Source: Akebia trifoliata (lineage: Eukaryota; Streptophyta; Magnoliopsida; Ranunculales; Lardizabalaceae). From it: a stretch of 64,000 bases of DNA. Position 1 is the stretch's first letter; every line of letters starts with the position of its first letter. Below, in pieces: positions 62,516 through 64,000 of the stretch. The stretch is taken from the NCBI GenBank assembly GCA_017979445.1, contig CM030716.1:11625409-11689408 (forward strand), in the 5' to 3' direction. The translations under genes and the position numbers were made by a program. The notes under the pieces are model-generated. The model made no database searches. It was not told the DNA's origin and saw nothing but the letters and a program-made list of their open reading frames with translations.

Positions 62516-63845
62516 ACCTGCCTTTTAAGTAAGGTAAATCTATTTGTTCGAAGAAACCTTACATCTCAACATGCATTCATTCAACATCATAAAGCACAAG
62601 AGAATAGAGGCAAACACTTCCTCTTAGCCTTATACTCCTCACATCTCTTTATCTCCTCCTTATTCATCATTGCCCCTTGTGTTGTGAAATTGATGACAAA
62701 CCTCTACAAATTCAGGTAAATAATTCAAATTCGCCCTTTTGTTTTCAAAATAATGACAGACCTACTAATAGCATGGTCTTCTATTATAGAATACCAAAAA
62801 TGACTAAAATACCCTAATCTTCAACTCTTGCTAAGAGCACTCATTTCCTTACCAACTCCGATTCCCTTCTTCAATATTGTGTTTGGGCAATACAATTGTT
62901 GCTTGTTTTCCTTAAAAGTGTTAGTACCTACTCTATTTTATTTTATTTCTAAATCAATGGGAAGAAAACACTAAATCAATGGGAAGAAAAAAGGTACAAC
63001 CCATATGACATTGCAGAATTAAGGAAGGATTGAAGACGACGCATTCTTGGGGAAAAGAATAAGTCGTTAGAGAAAGCCATAGATTTCAAAAAGCATAGAA
63101 AAGAAAATTGTATTCAAATCATTTGGAAGCAACTCTTGATAGACAAATATATAAATTTAAAGCTAAAGTCAGTGAAAGACTGACAAGTGATGGCAAGTAG
63201 AAAAAATAATAAAAATAAGAATAAGATAAATGATAGAAAAGAAAATTTTATCCACCTCATTTGAAAGCTCTCTTGCAAAAACAAAAATATTGAGGGAGTA
63301 GATCATTATAGTAAATTGTTCCAACCTATGAAAATAAAAAGAAAATGAGAAAAACAAATCACATCACACCAATCAAGCCAAAAACCAAAATTAGATGTGT
63401 CCATAGAAATTTATCATTTTATGAAATCATATTTTAGTTATTCAAGAAGTCCAACTAGTTCACTCTAATTCTTAGTTTAGTTTATTTTTATGTTTATTAA
63501 TTAAAGAAATTTATCATAAAAAACCCTTTAAAAAGTGAAATATATGTTTAATGTTATTATTTAGGTAGTGAGAACAAATACTTTTATTAACCGAAAACCC
63601 TATTGTTATAAATAGATGTAAATAAAGGAACATAACTAACCCCTAATTTGTTTGATAGAAGTTTTATAATGATAATGATGACACTCACTATTTAATAAGC
63701 TCTAATTGGAGATTTTTTTTATCTCTAAAAGGATACTTATAGAGTTGTTTCTTTGTAAAGATTACATGTTCTTTTTTTTTTAACTTTTTTAATTTATTTG
63801 GTTAGTAGTTGTCTAGACAAAGAGGGAAAAAAGAGATATAAAGAA
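62516..63845. other. Unassigned sequence
   Basis: No gene or known repeat. A 21-base unit CTAAATCAATGGGAAGAAAA is tandemly duplicated at about 62950-62993. Confidence 0.4.
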
Positions 63846-63849
63846 AATT

Positions 63850-64000
63850 AGAAACCCTTAATAATGTATTGCAATGAGTTTTATGAACTTTGAAATAAAA
63901 ATAAAGATATAAAAAGTTACTAAGATATTTAAGTGTTATATATGACCACATCGAGGGGCTAGCTTCCATGCATCTGGCCTCTTGGAGAGGTCATAAAACT
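63850..64000. repeat. Dispersed repeat copy C (cut by window end)
   Basis: TTAGAAACCCTTAATAATGT, then GAGGGGCTAGCTTCCATGCA to GGTCATAAAACT match 15640-15790 in order and orientation with few differences. It continues beyond the window. Confidence 0.85.

Overview
The window is AT-rich plant nuclear DNA. Spliceosomal introns, plant Ty1/copia and Ty3/gypsy lineages, CACTA/hAT/Mutator-type DNA transposons, microsatellites and a 100-base run of N (11768-11867) all point to a scaffolded plant assembly. I cannot name the species. I see no bacterial operons, CRISPR arrays, rRNA or convincing tRNA genes.

Layout. 1-3120: foldback (multi-hairpin) repeats and small MITEs. 3388-4570: the only convincing intact gene, a two-exon PHD/extended-PHD zinc-finger protein. 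4571-10470: intergenic DNA with an LTR-like remnant, a Mutator-type MITE with a long target duplication, a second MITE and a second cluster of the same multi-hairpin family, one copy nested in a hAT-like element. 10470-11900: a CACTA terminus, a CT-rich leader-like stretch and a cyclic-nucleotide-gated-channel-like exon fragment, cut by the N gap. 12000-21500: LTR-like repeats in both orientations, LINE 3' ends, a GGTGG/ACCGA motif repeat and a duplicated unknown repeat. 22210-32000: a decayed Ty3/gypsy element on the minus strand, split inside its reverse transcriptase by a 6.7 kb gypsy (Athila/Tat-like) element with matching LTRs and a 5-bp target duplication; an inverted partial LTR of the same family abuts it. 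33187-about 37790: a CACTA transposon carrying a broken Transposase_24-type gene. 38000-44023: a large inverted duplication (arms about 1.2 kb, outer extension to 44 kb) holding exon-like pieces. 41740-46000: LTRs of a second family in opposite orientations around the 3' end of a chromovirus. 46010-54292: a second CACTA-type end followed by minus-strand fragments of unrelated genes (PPR E domain, plastid glycerol-3-phosphate dehydrogenase, PDS5-like Tudor), interrupted by a young, nearly complete copia element. 56950-59400: minisatellites, degenerate tandem repeats and an LTR end. 60150-62500: the 3' untranslated part and 3' LTR of an Athila/Tat-like element. 63850-64000: a repeat also present at 15.6 kb.

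The genes do not form a pathway. The biology here is transposon nesting, gene-fragment capture and inverted duplication. The most unusual items are the multi-hairpin foldback family, the 2.5 kb palindrome and the cluster of captured exons beside a CACTA end.
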